From positions 124,001-188,000 of the forward strand of contig NZ_JACX01000001.1 in assembly GCF_000518085.1 (NCBI RefSeq): a stretch of DNA of 64,000 nucleotides. Reading direction: 5' to 3'. This document shows positions 30,330-42,587 of the stretch, piece by piece. The stretch comes from Bartonella grahamii ATCC 700132. GTDB lineage: Bacteria; Pseudomonadota; Alphaproteobacteria; Rhizobiales; Rhizobiaceae. The notes under the pieces are model-generated. The model ran no database searches. It worked only from the letters and a program-made list of their open reading frames with translations, and had not been told where the DNA came from. Position 1 is the first letter of the stretch. Every line of letters begins with the position of its first letter. A program made the position numbers and the translations under genes.

Positions 30330-31862
30330 ATGATCGCACATGTTACAACTGTTGCTTTTCGCGGTCTAGAAGCAGTCCCTGTCGATGTACAGGTTATGAT
30401 TTCGTCTGGTAAAATAGGAATGGCTATTGTTGGATTAGCTGATAAGGCAGTTGCAGAAAGCCGTGAACGTGTGCAAGCAGCCCTTCACGCTTGTGGACTT
30501 TCTATGCCTACTAAACGGATTACGATTAATCTTGCACCAGCTGATTTGCCTAAAGAGGGCTCGCATTATGATTTGCCAATCGCTGTAGGCTTAATGCTTG
30601 CTATGGGAATCCTCCCTCCTGAAGTAGCACAAGACTATATCATTTTGGGAGAATTATCACTGGATGGTTCACTTACCGCTGTTAATGGTGTTTTACCAGC
30701 TGCCATGACAGCTTTATCACTCGATAAAGGACTGATTTGTCCCTTCCAATGTGGACCTGAAGCTGCTTGGGCAAATGCAGAAATAAATATTCTTGCCCCA
30801 GAGACTCTGCTCACTATAGTCAACCATTTCAAAGGAACCCAAATTCAAAAACGTCCACAACCACGCCAATATACTATCGAAACTGAACTCCCAGATCTTT
30901 GCGAAATCAAAGGACAGAAAACAGCTAAACGTGCCTTAGAAGTTTGTGCTGCTGGACGCCATAACCTTTTGTTTGTAGGACCTCCTGGTGCTGGGAAATC
31001 TATGTTAGCGCAACGCTTACCTTCCATTTTGCCACCTCTTGATAGCCGTGAGCTTTTAGATGTCTCTCTGATTGCTTCTATTACAGGAGAAACGGTTCAT
31101 AATACCATTTCACTTCATTGCCCCTTTCGTTCCCCACATCATTCTGCTTCCATGGCCGCAATGATTGGTGGGGGACTTAAAGGACGACCGGGAGAGGTCT
31201 CCCTTGCCCATAATGGTGTGTTATTCCTTGATGAATTGCCTGAATTTTCTCCGCAGGTTCTTGATTCTCTTCGTCAACCCTTAGAAAGTGGGGAATCGGT
31301 TATCGCCCGCGCTAATCACCATATTAGCTATCCTGCTCGCTTCCAACTCATTGCCGCAATGAATCCTTGCCGTTGTGGTATGGCAGGCGAAAAAGACCAT
31401 GTTTGCGCTAAAGGAATACGCTGCCAAATCGATTATCAGTCCCGTATTTCTGGTCCTCTGCTTGACCGAATTGATTTACGGATTGATGTCCCTGCTTTGA
31501 CAGCTATGGACCTTATGCAACCAGAACAATCAGAAAAAAGCTGCGATGTTGCCAAACGCGTCGCACGATGCCGTACCATTCAAGCTAAACGTTTTGCAAC
31601 AATGGGGTTTGATCATATTCGCACCAATGGCGACTGCCCTGCCAAAATTATAGAACAGATTGCCATTCCTGATAAAAGTGCGACCATACTCTTACGAGAT
31701 GTGAGTGAAAAAATGCGCCTCTCTGCACGCGCTTATCATCGCATTCTCAAAGTTGCACGCACAATTGCTGATCTTGACGGATCAGATAATCTTTCACGCT
31801 ATCATCTCGCAGAAGCTATTTCCTATCGATTAGGCGCAGAAAGATTAACAGCTCTTAACTAA
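30330..31862 (+). CDS. comM: ComM/YifB family AAA+ ATPase (Mg chelatase-like)
   Basis: Hexameric helicase-like ATPase, 510 residues. In naturally competent bacteria ComM drives branch migration during DNA integration. The N-terminal ChlI-type domain (about 20-145, with SRERVQAALHACGL...KRITINLAPADLPKEGSHYDLPIA) is followed by the AAA+ core: Walker A GPPGAGKSMLAQRLPSILP near residue 215, Walker B GVLFLDELPEF, and a cysteine-bearing NPCRCG segment. A C-terminal ChlI domain follows. Whether the organism is competent cannot be judged here. It converges with the next gene, only 11 bases away. Confidence 0.93.
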   Translation: MIAHVTTVAFRGLEAVPVDVQVMISSGKIGMAIVGLADKAVAESRERVQAALHACGLSMPTKRITINLAPADLPKEGSHYDLPIAVGLMLAMGILPPEVAQDYIILGELSLDGSLTAVNGVLPAAMTALSLDKGLICPFQCGPEAAWANAEINILAPETLLTIVNHFKGTQIQKRPQPRQYTIETELPDLCEIKGQKTAKRALEVCAAGRHNLLFVGPPGAGKSMLAQRLPSILPPLDSRELLDVSLIASITGETVHNTISLHCPFRSPHHSASMAAMIGGGLKGRPGEVSLAHNGVLFLDELPEFSPQVLDSLRQPLESGESVIARANHHISYPARFQLIAAMNPCRCGMAGEKDHVCAKGIRCQIDYQSRISGPLLDRIDLRIDVPALTAMDLMQPEQSEKSCDVAKRVARCRTIQAKRFATMGFDHIRTNGDCPAKIIEQIAIPDKSATILLRDVSEKMRLSARAYHRILKVARTIADLDGSDNLSRYHLAEAISYRLGAERLTALN

Positions 31863-31873
31863 AAAACTATTCA

Positions 31874-32779
31874 TCAATAAAAACTTATTGGAAAATAACG
31901 CAAATAAAGTTCTGTAAGTTTACCATCCTCTTCTAGAGATTTCAGCGCATAATTGAGTATATCAACCAATTTTTCATTCTTTTTTGCAACAGCAAGCTGC
32001 ATTCCTTGTCCTAATAACTGTGGCGCCATATATGCCCCCCCAACAAAATGGCAGCAATCAACAGATTTTTGTTTTTTGAACCATAACGATAAAGCAAATC
32101 CATCATCAAAAATAAGGTCAATTTTACGCTCCTGTAATGCTTTATAGAGCTCTTCTCTCTTTTTAAATCCTTGCCATTTTGCTTTAGGAAAATAATGATG
32201 AAAGAGCTTTTCGTGAATACTTTTAGACAAAACACCACTGGTTAAATGTACCAATTGATCGCTTATTGGCTCATCGAGATTTAAAAGTCGAGAAGCAACA
32301 AATCGCGCTGGAAAGCGCAAATATGACTTTGTAAAAACAAGATCTTGCTGGGTTTTACTTGTTTCTTTTAAACCCGCAATAATGACTTCTGCACCACCAT
32401 TTTTAACATGTTCTATAAGCTCTTTCCAAGGAATTACTTCTACTTCACAAAGCTTTTCTAATTTTAATTTTGAGCAAATAGCGCGCAATAAATCGATGTT
32501 ATAACCTGCAAGATGCCCCGTTTGATCAAGGAAATTAAAAGGAAGAAAATCAAAAGTTGTTACAAAACGCAAACGAAGGATATCCGTTGTATCTGGTTGT
32601 ACCAAATGTTCATGCGAATCAAAAAAAGAAGGTAACCTTTCAGCTCCCGCGTAAGAGGAAAATAGAATCCCCCCTGTTACAAATAAAGTACGAATAAAAA
32701 TATTGTATGGATTATTGAATAAAAAGTACCGTAAACACAATTGAAGATGTTTTACATATATAGATTTTTTTATTTTCAA
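31874..32779 (-). CDS. Amino-acid-type ABC transporter substrate-binding protein (family 3)
   Basis: Periplasmic solute-binding protein of about 301 residues. A positively charged N-terminus and hydrophobic segment act as signal peptide, cleaved near SSYAGA. The SBP_bac_3 fold is recognised from LRFVTTFDFLPFNFLDQTGHLAGYNIDLLRAI, then EVIPWKELIEHVKNGGAEVIIAGL and IDLIFDDGFALSLWF. A TTG at 32779 is the likely start because GGGGGAGAG lies directly ahead; another TTG in frame at 32800 lies upstream of that site. No permease or ATPase gene is adjacent, so it is either an orphan component or a sensor-like binding protein. The ligand is unknown. Confidence 0.82.
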   Translation of the reverse strand: MKIKKSIYVKHLQLCLRYFLFNNPYNIFIRTLFVTGGILFSSYAGAERLPSFFDSHEHLVQPDTTDILRLRFVTTFDFLPFNFLDQTGHLAGYNIDLLRAICSKLKLEKLCEVEVIPWKELIEHVKNGGAEVIIAGLKETSKTQQDLVFTKSYLRFPARFVASRLLNLDEPISDQLVHLTSGVLSKSIHEKLFHHYFPKAKWQGFKKREELYKALQERKIDLIFDDGFALSLWFKKQKSVDCCHFVGGAYMAPQLLGQGMQLAVAKKNEKLVDILNYALKSLEEDGKLTELYLRYFPISFY

Positions 32780-33062
32780 AATCTCTCCCCCATTTTTCAA
32801 AACTAAGATGCAACTCTTCTCGATTATTATCTAATGCTCTTCACCAAAATATCTGGCGTTTAATAAATAAAATTCTTGCTATTTTTAAAAACCATTGAAA
32901 ATGCCTAAGCTTTTGGTGTTAATTTTCCCAAATGAATATATAAAAATGTAATTTTAGAGAAAGGCGATTTGATTTTTTAAATATAAGAAATAAGCTGTAC
33001 ATACTTTAGTGGCACACTCTATTTTATCAAAATATCCCGCGTATCTTAAAATATTAAGATAC
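32780..33062. other. Intergenic stretch upstream of the solute-binding protein gene
   Basis: A+T-rich; nothing else supported. It must contain the promoter of the minus-strand solute-binding gene. Confidence 0.35.
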
Positions 33063-33850
33063 TGATTTATAATGATAATTTATTATTTATATGTTGAATA
33101 AAAAACGTTATTTCAAATCTATTTATATTGAAAACATCAAAACCATTTTCTTGCGTATCACAACCAGAGGGAGCATATAGATACTATTAAAGAAAAGAGT
33201 AAAAATACCCTTCAAATGCCGAGGGTTTTCTCAACATTAAGGTTGCATCAACATTTAAGAACCGGAAAATAAAATGATGATGCTGGTTTGCGCCTTATTG
33301 TCAATATGGGCAAAATGAGGGACATGAATCTTGTAGTATTCACAGGGTATTTTGCGTTATACTATTCAAACATCGTTGTAAAATGAGTTAGGAACATTGA
33401 GAGATCTTTCTTAAAGAAGCGCGTGAATAACAGCGCAATGGTGTTTTGTTTTAAATGAGGGACGTAACCTCCATTATAGGAATGAGAAAAACAAAAGCGT
33501 AAGACAATGCGTCATCACCCTCATTATTTAAAAACATCGCCGTAGACGTTTTTAAAAGTTGTAAAACTGAATATAAAGAACGATAGTGGAAACGTGCTTT
33601 TACATTTACGCCTTTATATTTTCCACATTTTAAAGATGACACAAACTAATATACACAGTATTTTCTCCTCAATCTAACATACAAAAGTTTGAGCTGCTTA
33701 GAGTGCTCGTAACCTTTGTTTTAAATATACGGCAGCATTAGAATTGAAAATTGATTTATGGATAAAACAAGTAAGACCTTTGTTAGTCTAACACAAAAAT
33801 GCATAACTAATTTTGGAACATTACGCATATGCAAAAATAAACAAAATAAA
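33063..33850 (+). pseudogene. Decayed P4-type integrase, long copy upstream of gyrB
   Basis: Starts with TGATTTATAATGATAATTTA. Integrase segments follow in order: ELGTLRDLS near 33385-33410; a stretch near 33520-33620 equivalent to TFKDIA..TF.S.K.E; and, at 33711-33788, an open stretch starting NLCFKYTAALELKIDL and ending VRPLLV. The last of these matches CLKYAAALGLDVDL...ARALLG of the P4-type core-binding domain. In-frame stops (such as that after YTIQTSL) and frameshifts show it is dead. Confidence 0.75.
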
Positions 33851-34064
33851 TAGCATCATTATTGTAAAAGCTTAATTGACCTTATCCCCCCCCTCAAAGG
33901 AAAAGGATTCCTATTAGCGTTGACGTCTAGACAATCCTGCTTCTCTCGACTAATTCCTCGAGGCTATCCACTCATGCGCTTCATTTAACTAAAGATTATA
34001 CAAATCAACCCTGCTCCGAATATTCACCACGCACTTTAAAAATACCTAATGTATCAAGGTAGTG

Positions 34065-34124
34065 CTTACTTTCCTTATATCACCATATCACCGCCCTAAA
34101 TGACGGAGTTTTACGACATAACAG
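34065..34124 (+). repeat. Second dispersed repeat, copy 3
   Basis: Imperfect match to 15065-15121 and 21712-21768. It lies about 220-280 bases after the integrase remnant, in the same orientation as at the other sites. The protein-like reading is YFPYITISPP-MTEFYD. Confidence 0.45.
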
Positions 34125-34289
34125 TACAATCTCATTTCATCATTCTCTTCATTATATATCGACAGATATTGAATCTAGTTCTGATATACGGTAAATGTTT
34201 AATGTGGTTATTCCATAAATAACTGATCAGAACATTAAGCTTTAAAAAAGCAGATAGAATATTGTAAATTGAACACAGGAATGGACTAA

Positions 34290-36725
<2,436 letters not shown>

Positions 36726-36843
36726 AGGTACTCTTCTGTTTTTAGCTGTGTAAATGTCGCAGTTTTATACGTTGTTTTTTCGTATTTGAACATTCTCTCT
36801 CTATTTCATTTACGATAAAAGAAAAATAAGGAAGGTCATACAC

Positions 36844-37626
36844 ATGGCAGTTGAAACAGAACGTGTAGGAGCCAAGGGTGGCATGGAGCACTCTTTTGGT
36901 TTTACAAGAGTAGATGAAACACAAAAACAATCCATGGTGGATGGTGTGTTTCATTCTGTTGCTGAAAATTATGACAAGATGAATGATATCTTATCCTTAG
37001 GGCTACACCGTGTGTGGAAAAATTCCATGATTGCTTGGCTTTCCCCACCAGCACTTTCTCATTGGAAAGTTCTTGATGTCGCTGGTGGTACAGGTGATAT
37101 TGCTTTTCGTATTCTTAATGCTTCACGCCAAAAAGCCCATGCTACAGTGCTTGATATTAATGGCTCAATGCTCAGCGTTGGCAAAAAACGCGCACAAAAA
37201 AATGGTCTTGCTCCTCTGATTGATTTTGTTGAAGCCAATGCAGAAAATCTACCTTTTGAAGATCAAAGCTTTGACGCTTACACTATTGCTTTTGGAATTC
37301 GCAATGTTCCTCATATTGATCAAGCTCTTAGAGAAGCTTTTCGTGTTTTAAAGCCCGGTGGACGTTTTTTATGTTTAGAATTTTCAAATGTCGAGATGCC
37401 TTGGCTCGATAAAATTTATGATCTTTGGTCTTTCCATGCTATCCCTAAGCTTGGTCAATTTATTGCAAATGATGGTGATGCTTATCGTTATTTGGTTGAA
37501 TCTATCCGCAAATTTCCTAAGCAAGATGATTTTGCCCATATGATCAAGCATGCAGGATTTTCGCGGGTATCGTACCGCAATCTCACCGGTGCGATTGCAG
37601 CGCTGCATTCAGGTTGGAAAATTTAA
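36844..37626 (+). CDS. ubiE: Ubiquinone/menaquinone biosynthesis C-methyltransferase UbiE
   Basis: SAM-dependent methyltransferase of ubiquinone synthesis, 260 residues. Motif I is [16 protein letters not shown] near residue 75. The family signatures [17 protein letters not shown] and [29 protein letters not shown] are clear. The ribosome site AAGGAAGG precedes ATG 36844. ubiB begins three bases after the stop. In this order both serve the quinone pathway. Confidence 0.95.
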   Translation: MAVETERVGAKGGMEHSFGFTRVDETQKQSMVDGVFHSVAENYDKMNDILSLGLHRVWKNSMIAWLSPPALSHWKVLDVAGGTGDIAFRILNASRQKAHATVLDINGSMLSVGKKRAQKNGLAPLIDFVEANAENLPFEDQSFDAYTIAFGIRNVPHIDQALREAFRVLKPGGRFLCLEFSNVEMPWLDKIYDLWSFHAIPKLGQFIANDGDAYRYLVESIRKFPKQDDFAHMIKHAGFSRVSYRNLTGAIAALHSGWKI

Positions 37627-37628
37627 AA

Positions 37629-39215
37629 ATGGTGCAAATTTCCCCTTACTTTCAATTGATGCGTGCAGGATGGGTTTTAACACGTGAAGGTGTTTTTAGT
37701 GCTCTTCCTCATGATGATCTTCAAGGATTTCCAGCGCTATGTCATCGTATAGCGAGTGCATTAGCACGACGCAAAACGAAAAAAAAACAGCGATCTGAAA
37801 ATATTTCGTATGCCATTAATAAGCTTGGCCCCTCTTACATAAAACTTGGTCAATTTCTTGCCACAAGACCTGATATTGTTGGGCGTGATATTGCGGAAGA
37901 TTTGTCACAACTACAAGATCGTGTCCAAACATTTTCTTGCACTGCCGCTGTTGCTCAAATTGAAAGTTCTCTTGGTCGCTCTATCGATGATTTATTCATA
38001 AATTTTTATCCCCCCATTGCTGCCGCTTCTATTGCTCAAGTTCACCCAGCTGAATACAGTGATGAAACTGGTCATAAGAAAAAATGTGCTGTAAAAGTTA
38101 TTCGTCCTAATATCAGAGCACGTTTTTCTAAAGATCTTAGAGGATTCTATCTCATTGCTCACTTACAAGAGCGCTATATCCCTGCCTCTCGAAGGCTTCG
38201 TCCTGTTCGTGTGGTAGATACTTTAGCACAAACAACACGCCTTGAAATGGATTTACGGTTAGAAGCAGCAGCTATATCTGAAATGGCTGAAAATATTCAA
38301 CATGATACAGGCTTTCGGGTTCCGCGTATTGACTGGGAACGGACAGGACGTAATGTTCTCACAATGGAATGGATTGATGGTATCAGAATATCCGAAATTT
38401 CCAAACTCAAAAAAGCAGGATTTGATTTGCAGGCGCTTGCCATTACACTTATTCAATCTTTTCTTCGTCATACATTGCGTGATGGTTTTTTTCACGCCGA
38501 TATGCATCCTGGTAATTTATTTGTAGATGCAAAAGGATGTATTGTTGCTGTTGATCTGGGCATTACAGGAAGACTTGGCAAAAAAGAAAAGCATTTCCTT
38601 GCTGAAATTCTTTACGGCTTTATTACCCGCGATTACCATCGGGTTGCACGCGCCCATTTTGAAGCAGGTTATGTTCCTTCATACCATAATATTGAAAGCT
38701 TTGCGCAAGCCAACCGCGCTATTGGCGAACCAATACACGGACAATCAGCACAAAGCATTTCCATGGCTAAATTGCTTACTTTATTGTTTGAAGTCACTGA
38801 ATTATTTGACATGCAAACGCGACCTGAACTTTTATTGCTGCAAAAAACGATGGTTGTTGTGGAAGGTGTTGCCCGCACATTAGACCCCACTTTTAATATG
38901 TGGAAAGCTTCTGAACCTGTTGTCAAAGAATGGATTAGTAAAAATTTAGGGCCCGTAGGCGTTGCAAAAGACTTTAGTGAAGGAGCGCAAGCTCTCCTTT
39001 CGCTGGCACGCAAAACACCACAATTGGTTCAAAATTTCCAACGGATAGAAGAAGATTTCGATCAAATGAGAAAAACAGGTTTTAATCTTTCTCCTGCCAC
39101 CCTCAAACAACTTGCTGTCGAACAAAGTCGTAGAAACCGTTATGGTCGTTATAGCCTTTTCATCATTGCGCTTTGTTGCGTTTGTCTCACTTTTTACTTT
39201 TTTCATCTTTTCTAA
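37629..39215 (+). CDS. ubiB: Ubiquinone biosynthesis protein-kinase-like factor UbiB
   Basis: Atypical ABC1/ADCK-type kinase-like ATPase needed for ubiquinone synthesis, 528 residues. The KxGQ motif is seen as YIKLGQFLATRPDIV near residue 75; AAASIAQVHPAEY replaces the P-loop (A-rich loop); and the catalytic-type HADMHPGNLFVDAKG and VDLGITGRL follow. One or two C-terminal membrane helices (RYSLFIIALCCVCLTFYFF) end the protein. ATG 37629 lies three bases past the ubiE stop; a TTG at 37614 would overlap ubiE and is less likely. Confidence 0.93.
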   Translation: MVQISPYFQLMRAGWVLTREGVFSALPHDDLQGFPALCHRIASALARRKTKKKQRSENISYAINKLGPSYIKLGQFLATRPDIVGRDIAEDLSQLQDRVQTFSCTAAVAQIESSLGRSIDDLFINFYPPIAAASIAQVHPAEYSDETGHKKKCAVKVIRPNIRARFSKDLRGFYLIAHLQERYIPASRRLRPVRVVDTLAQTTRLEMDLRLEAAAISEMAENIQHDTGFRVPRIDWERTGRNVLTMEWIDGIRISEISKLKKAGFDLQALAITLIQSFLRHTLRDGFFHADMHPGNLFVDAKGCIVAVDLGITGRLGKKEKHFLAEILYGFITRDYHRVARAHFEAGYVPSYHNIESFAQANRAIGEPIHGQSAQSISMAKLLTLLFEVTELFDMQTRPELLLLQKTMVVVEGVARTLDPTFNMWKASEPVVKEWISKNLGPVGVAKDFSEGAQALLSLARKTPQLVQNFQRIEEDFDQMRKTGFNLSPATLKQLAVEQSRRNRYGRYSLFIIALCCVCLTFYFFHLF

Positions 39216-39283
39216 TTTCCTTAATATGCTAAAAATATCAACAATGAAATCATTGCAATCATTTTATTTCTTGGAGGTATTTT

Positions 39284-40705
39284 ATGGCCAGTATTACTAT
39301 TCGTAACCTGTCTCCTGAAACCAAAGAAGCTTTGCGCATACGCGCCGCGCAAAATGGTATTTCTATGGAAGAAGAAGTCCGACGCCTTTTAAGCAATCCC
39401 ACTCCTTTCACCACACAACCCTCTCATACTAGTGCTGTTGAAGTGCAATCATTGAAATCAAAATCTCTCCTTCTTATTATTGGGGGAAGTATTGCATCCT
39501 ATAAAGCACTTGATTTGATTCGCCGTTTACAAGAACGTGGAGCACACTTAAAAGTTGTTATGACAAAAGCAGCGCAAAAATTTATTACGCCTTTAGCCGC
39601 TGAAGCTTTAAGCGGTGGTACTGTATATACTGATTTATTTTCACGTGAAGAAGAACACGATATTGGACATATCCGATTAGCACGTAATGCTGACCTTATT
39701 ATTTTAGCCCCTGCTACAGCCAATCGCATTGCAAAAATAGCCAATGGCATAGGAGATGATCTGGCTGATTGCATCCTTTTAGCGGCACGCTGTCCACTCT
39801 TAATTGCACCCGCTATGAATCCGTCCATGTGGGCGCATTCAGCCACTATTCGCAATGTTGCACAACTGCGCGCAGATGGCGTTCATATCATTGGACCAGA
39901 AATCGGAAATATGGCTGAACGTGACGAGATAGGATATGGGCGCATGAGCGAACCTTTAACGATTGTCGCTACCATAGAGGCTCTTTTGAATGTGCATGAA
40001 AAACCTCTCTCTGACCGCCATTTCATCGTTACCTCTGGCCCTACCCATGAACCAATTGATCCGGTGCGTTATCTTGCTAATCGGTCTTCAGGCAAACAAG
40101 GTCATGCCATCGCAACCGCTCTTGCGCATTTGGGTGCAAAAGTAACACTTATTTGTGGACCTGTTAATCTTGCAGACCCACAAGAAGTAAAAACCATTCA
40201 TGTTGAAACAGCACAACAGATGTTACAAGCCGTTCAAACCGCATTGCCTGCTGATGGTGCCATTTTTGTCGCCGCTGTTTGTGATTGGCGCAGTCAAACG
40301 CAGTCTTTACACAAAATTAAAAAGAATGCTCATAAAATACCACCATCCCTTCATATGGTCGAAAATCCTGATATTTTAGCAACGATTGGACACGCTCCAA
40401 ATCGCCCCTCATTGGTCATTGGTTTTGCTGCTGAAACATGTGATATCATTGCCAATGCGCAAAAAAAATGTGTTGAAAAAGGAGCTGATTTCATTCTTGC
40501 TAATGATATTTCTCTTCAACTAGATGGCACAAGTGTCATGGGTGCTGATACAAATCAAGTTTATCTCGTGAGTAAGGAAAAAGTTGAACAATGGCCCCAT
40601 ATGAGTAAACAACACGTAGCGCAAAAATTAGCAAACATGATTGTATCATTTTTTGCCCCCCAGACACCTACTCCTCATGAGGAAAATATACCCCATTTCA
40701 AATAA
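39284..40705 (+). CDS. coaBC: CoaBC with N-terminal FitA-like ribbon-helix-helix domain
   Basis: Bifunctional enzyme of coenzyme A synthesis: phosphopantothenate-cysteine ligase plus phosphopantothenoylcysteine decarboxylase. It has 473 residues against about 400 usually. Residues 1-38 (starting MASITIRNLSPETKEALRI, then RAAQNGISMEEEVRRLL) match FitA/VapB-type ribbon-helix-helix antitoxins. After a linker to about residue 60, the flavin decarboxylase domain begins (LLLIIGGSIASYKALDLIRRL, HIRLARNADLIILAPATANR, the PAMN motif). The ligase domain then follows (VTSGPTHEPIDPVRYLANRSSG, AAVCDWR, GFAAET). A strong GGAGG site lies directly ahead of ATG 39284, so the fused domain should be translated. 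No toxin gene is adjacent. Confidence 0.9.
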   Translation: MASITIRNLSPETKEALRIRAAQNGISMEEEVRRLLSNPTPFTTQPSHTSAVEVQSLKSKSLLLIIGGSIASYKALDLIRRLQERGAHLKVVMTKAAQKFITPLAAEALSGGTVYTDLFSREEEHDIGHIRLARNADLIILAPATANRIAKIANGIGDDLADCILLAARCPLLIAPAMNPSMWAHSATIRNVAQLRADGVHIIGPEIGNMAERDEIGYGRMSEPLTIVATIEALLNVHEKPLSDRHFIVTSGPTHEPIDPVRYLANRSSGKQGHAIATALAHLGAKVTLICGPVNLADPQEVKTIHVETAQQMLQAVQTALPADGAIFVAAVCDWRSQTQSLHKIKKNAHKIPPSLHMVENPDILATIGHAPNRPSLVIGFAAETCDIIANAQKKCVEKGADFILANDISLQLDGTSVMGADTNQVYLVSKEKVEQWPHMSKQHVAQKLANMIVSFFAPQTPTPHEENIPHFK

Positions 40706-40791
40706 TAACTCTTCAAATGCATTCATATTAAAACACCTTATAAAATAGAACTAACAATAGGTGTCTATCTATCTCGATTAGTATACAATAT

Positions 40792-41165
40792 TTTGATTTA
40801 TAGTGATAATCTAGCGTTGTTCATATTAAATTAGAATCCCGAATATCGTAAGATTCTCTCATTTCAAATCTCTCTCATGTTGAATCAATAAAAACCATTT
40901 TCTTGCACGTTGCAAAGAAGGATAGCCGTATGAATACAAAACGTTTAAGAAAGAACTAAAAACGCTTATAATGGACCGTCTCAAGAACAGAGCTGTCGAG
41001 CAATACTGAGAGAATGATGGTGCCCGCCGTGCTCTTTTATTAAGTGTAAAGATAGTGGTGCCCTATAAGTTTTATATTATTCACGAGAGCTTTACCCTTA
41101 TACCATTCACAAGCACTGTTGGGAAATGGGTGTGACGAGCGTTGGGAAATGTTTCTTTAAAAAAT
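40792..41165 (+). pseudogene. Decayed P4-type integrase fragment after coaBC
   Basis: Begins with the conserved TTTGATTTATAGTGATAATC block. Around 41102-41160 it reads TIHKHCWEMGVTSVGKCFF, equivalent to TIHGRRREMGLG...VSL. The intervening bases match the other copies. Confidence 0.65.
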
Positions 41166-41199
41166 TCTATTTCACCCATAGCCATCATAAAAAGTAGGA

Positions 41200-41400
41200 T
41201 CTATTGCACCTCTGTTTCCCCAGCTTATAAAAAACAAGCTATTATTTACTTTGCCTACCATCAATTTTGAGAAAGCTCTTGCACTGGATAAAATTTATAA
41301 AAGCATTTTCTTTCTTCAATGTTTTTATCCCCATATTGGTCCTATTTATGATGTGCAAATAAATGATTTTGATTGTTTCATGATGAGAGCGGCTAATAAA
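41200..41400 (-). pseudogene. Inverted partial integrase repeat
   Basis: Read on the minus strand, about 41390 down to 41250 matches the 5' module of the family (ttgaaacaatcaaaatcatt..., ggataaaaac, gagctttctcaaaatt). It is closest to the copy at 61.3 kb. Only the first part of the element is recognisable. Confidence 0.45.
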
Positions 41401-41664
41401 AAAATATGACAACTTTACTTGGGGCTCTTATTCACTATGAAAAATAATGTATAAATCAATGTATTATAACATCTCAATGCAATTTGAAGCATATCTCACA
41501 CTGACGCTCATAAAGAATGTAGACAAAATTCATTGCACCACTGTCTATAAGTTTATGAAACTGACGCCTTTATTATTTTCCTCAGTGATCGGTCTTTAAA
41601 ATTAAATGTGTGTGTCCTCTCTCTAGCATACCAAGACCACAAAGACTAGAATTTGATCCATGAT

Positions 41665-41840
41665 ATCCTCACATTGTGATGTTTCATGAGAAGCATTTTT
41701 AGTCCTTTATCGAAAGCTTTGTATCCATACATTGGTCTCGCCTATAATGTGCAAGTAAATAATTTTTTGATGTTGAATAAAGGCTTTGAAATTAAAGAAT
41801 ATTTCTATATTTTGGATTCTTATTCAAGTTGAAAATGATC
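41665..41840 (-). pseudogene. Second inverted partial integrase repeat
   Basis: On the minus strand, about 41775 down to 41690 contains the family 5' module (ttatttacttgcacattata..., atgtatggatacaaa, ggactaaaaatgcttctcat). It is severely degraded. Confidence 0.42.
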
Positions 41841-42587
41841 AATTCTCTTCATAAATTAGTGGTGTTATTATCTAAAAATTATTTGATACAGTGCACCACT
41901 TGTATGAAAAGTGCTTCAATGAATTCTTACCTCATTGCACTTATAGCTTTTAAAATTCAAAATCTCATCATTTTTAATCATCAGTGGTGTCTCCCACTCT
42001 TTGCTTCTTCTCAAGAAATTACCCTTCCATGGGATATGGACGGTCAATCGCCTAAGCTTATTTTCCACTTCTATCATATTAATCATTCTGTTGCCCAAAT
42101 CAGAATATCTACAAGCTACTACGTTACTCCGATTCCATTGAACTCAATATGTTTTGAATAAAAGCGAGAGGCAAAAGCATGCCGCCAAATAGTATAAAAG
42201 TACAGAACATTAGGAATTGTGCAAAACAATTAAGCACGTAGATAGACGAAGTTAGACAACTCTACTGAATAAATAGAAGTCAACAACTTTCCTCCCAAAT
42301 AGTTCTTATTCCTTAATTTTTCACATATATCATATAAACGCAATAAACTACACTCTGTACAAAAATATTAAAAATTTATTCTACAACAGCTGCTTTTTAA
42401 ATTCTTCTTGATTTTTAAAAATCAAAATTTCTATTTATTCAAACTTTATTTTAAACAAAGAAGCCTTAGCCGTTTTTTATAATGTTCTTGAAAAGAAATC
42501 TTGTAATTCAAAAAAGAAAAAATTACACCGTACATTCTTTAAATATATTTCTTGTTTTTTTTGCTTCTTTTCTTAGTTTATTAATTT
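41841..42587. other. Intergenic stretch upstream of the EI24/CysZ-like gene
   Basis: Contains one unassigned plus-strand frame (41829-42161, 110 codons, no ribosome site, no recognised domain), which is probably not a gene. The rest is very A+T-rich. No RNA gene seen. Confidence 0.35.

Noticed and set aside
41829-42161. 110-codon plus-strand frame upstream of the EI24/CysZ-like gene
   Set aside because: No ribosome site and no family resemblance; it lies at the end of a cluster of degraded repeats.
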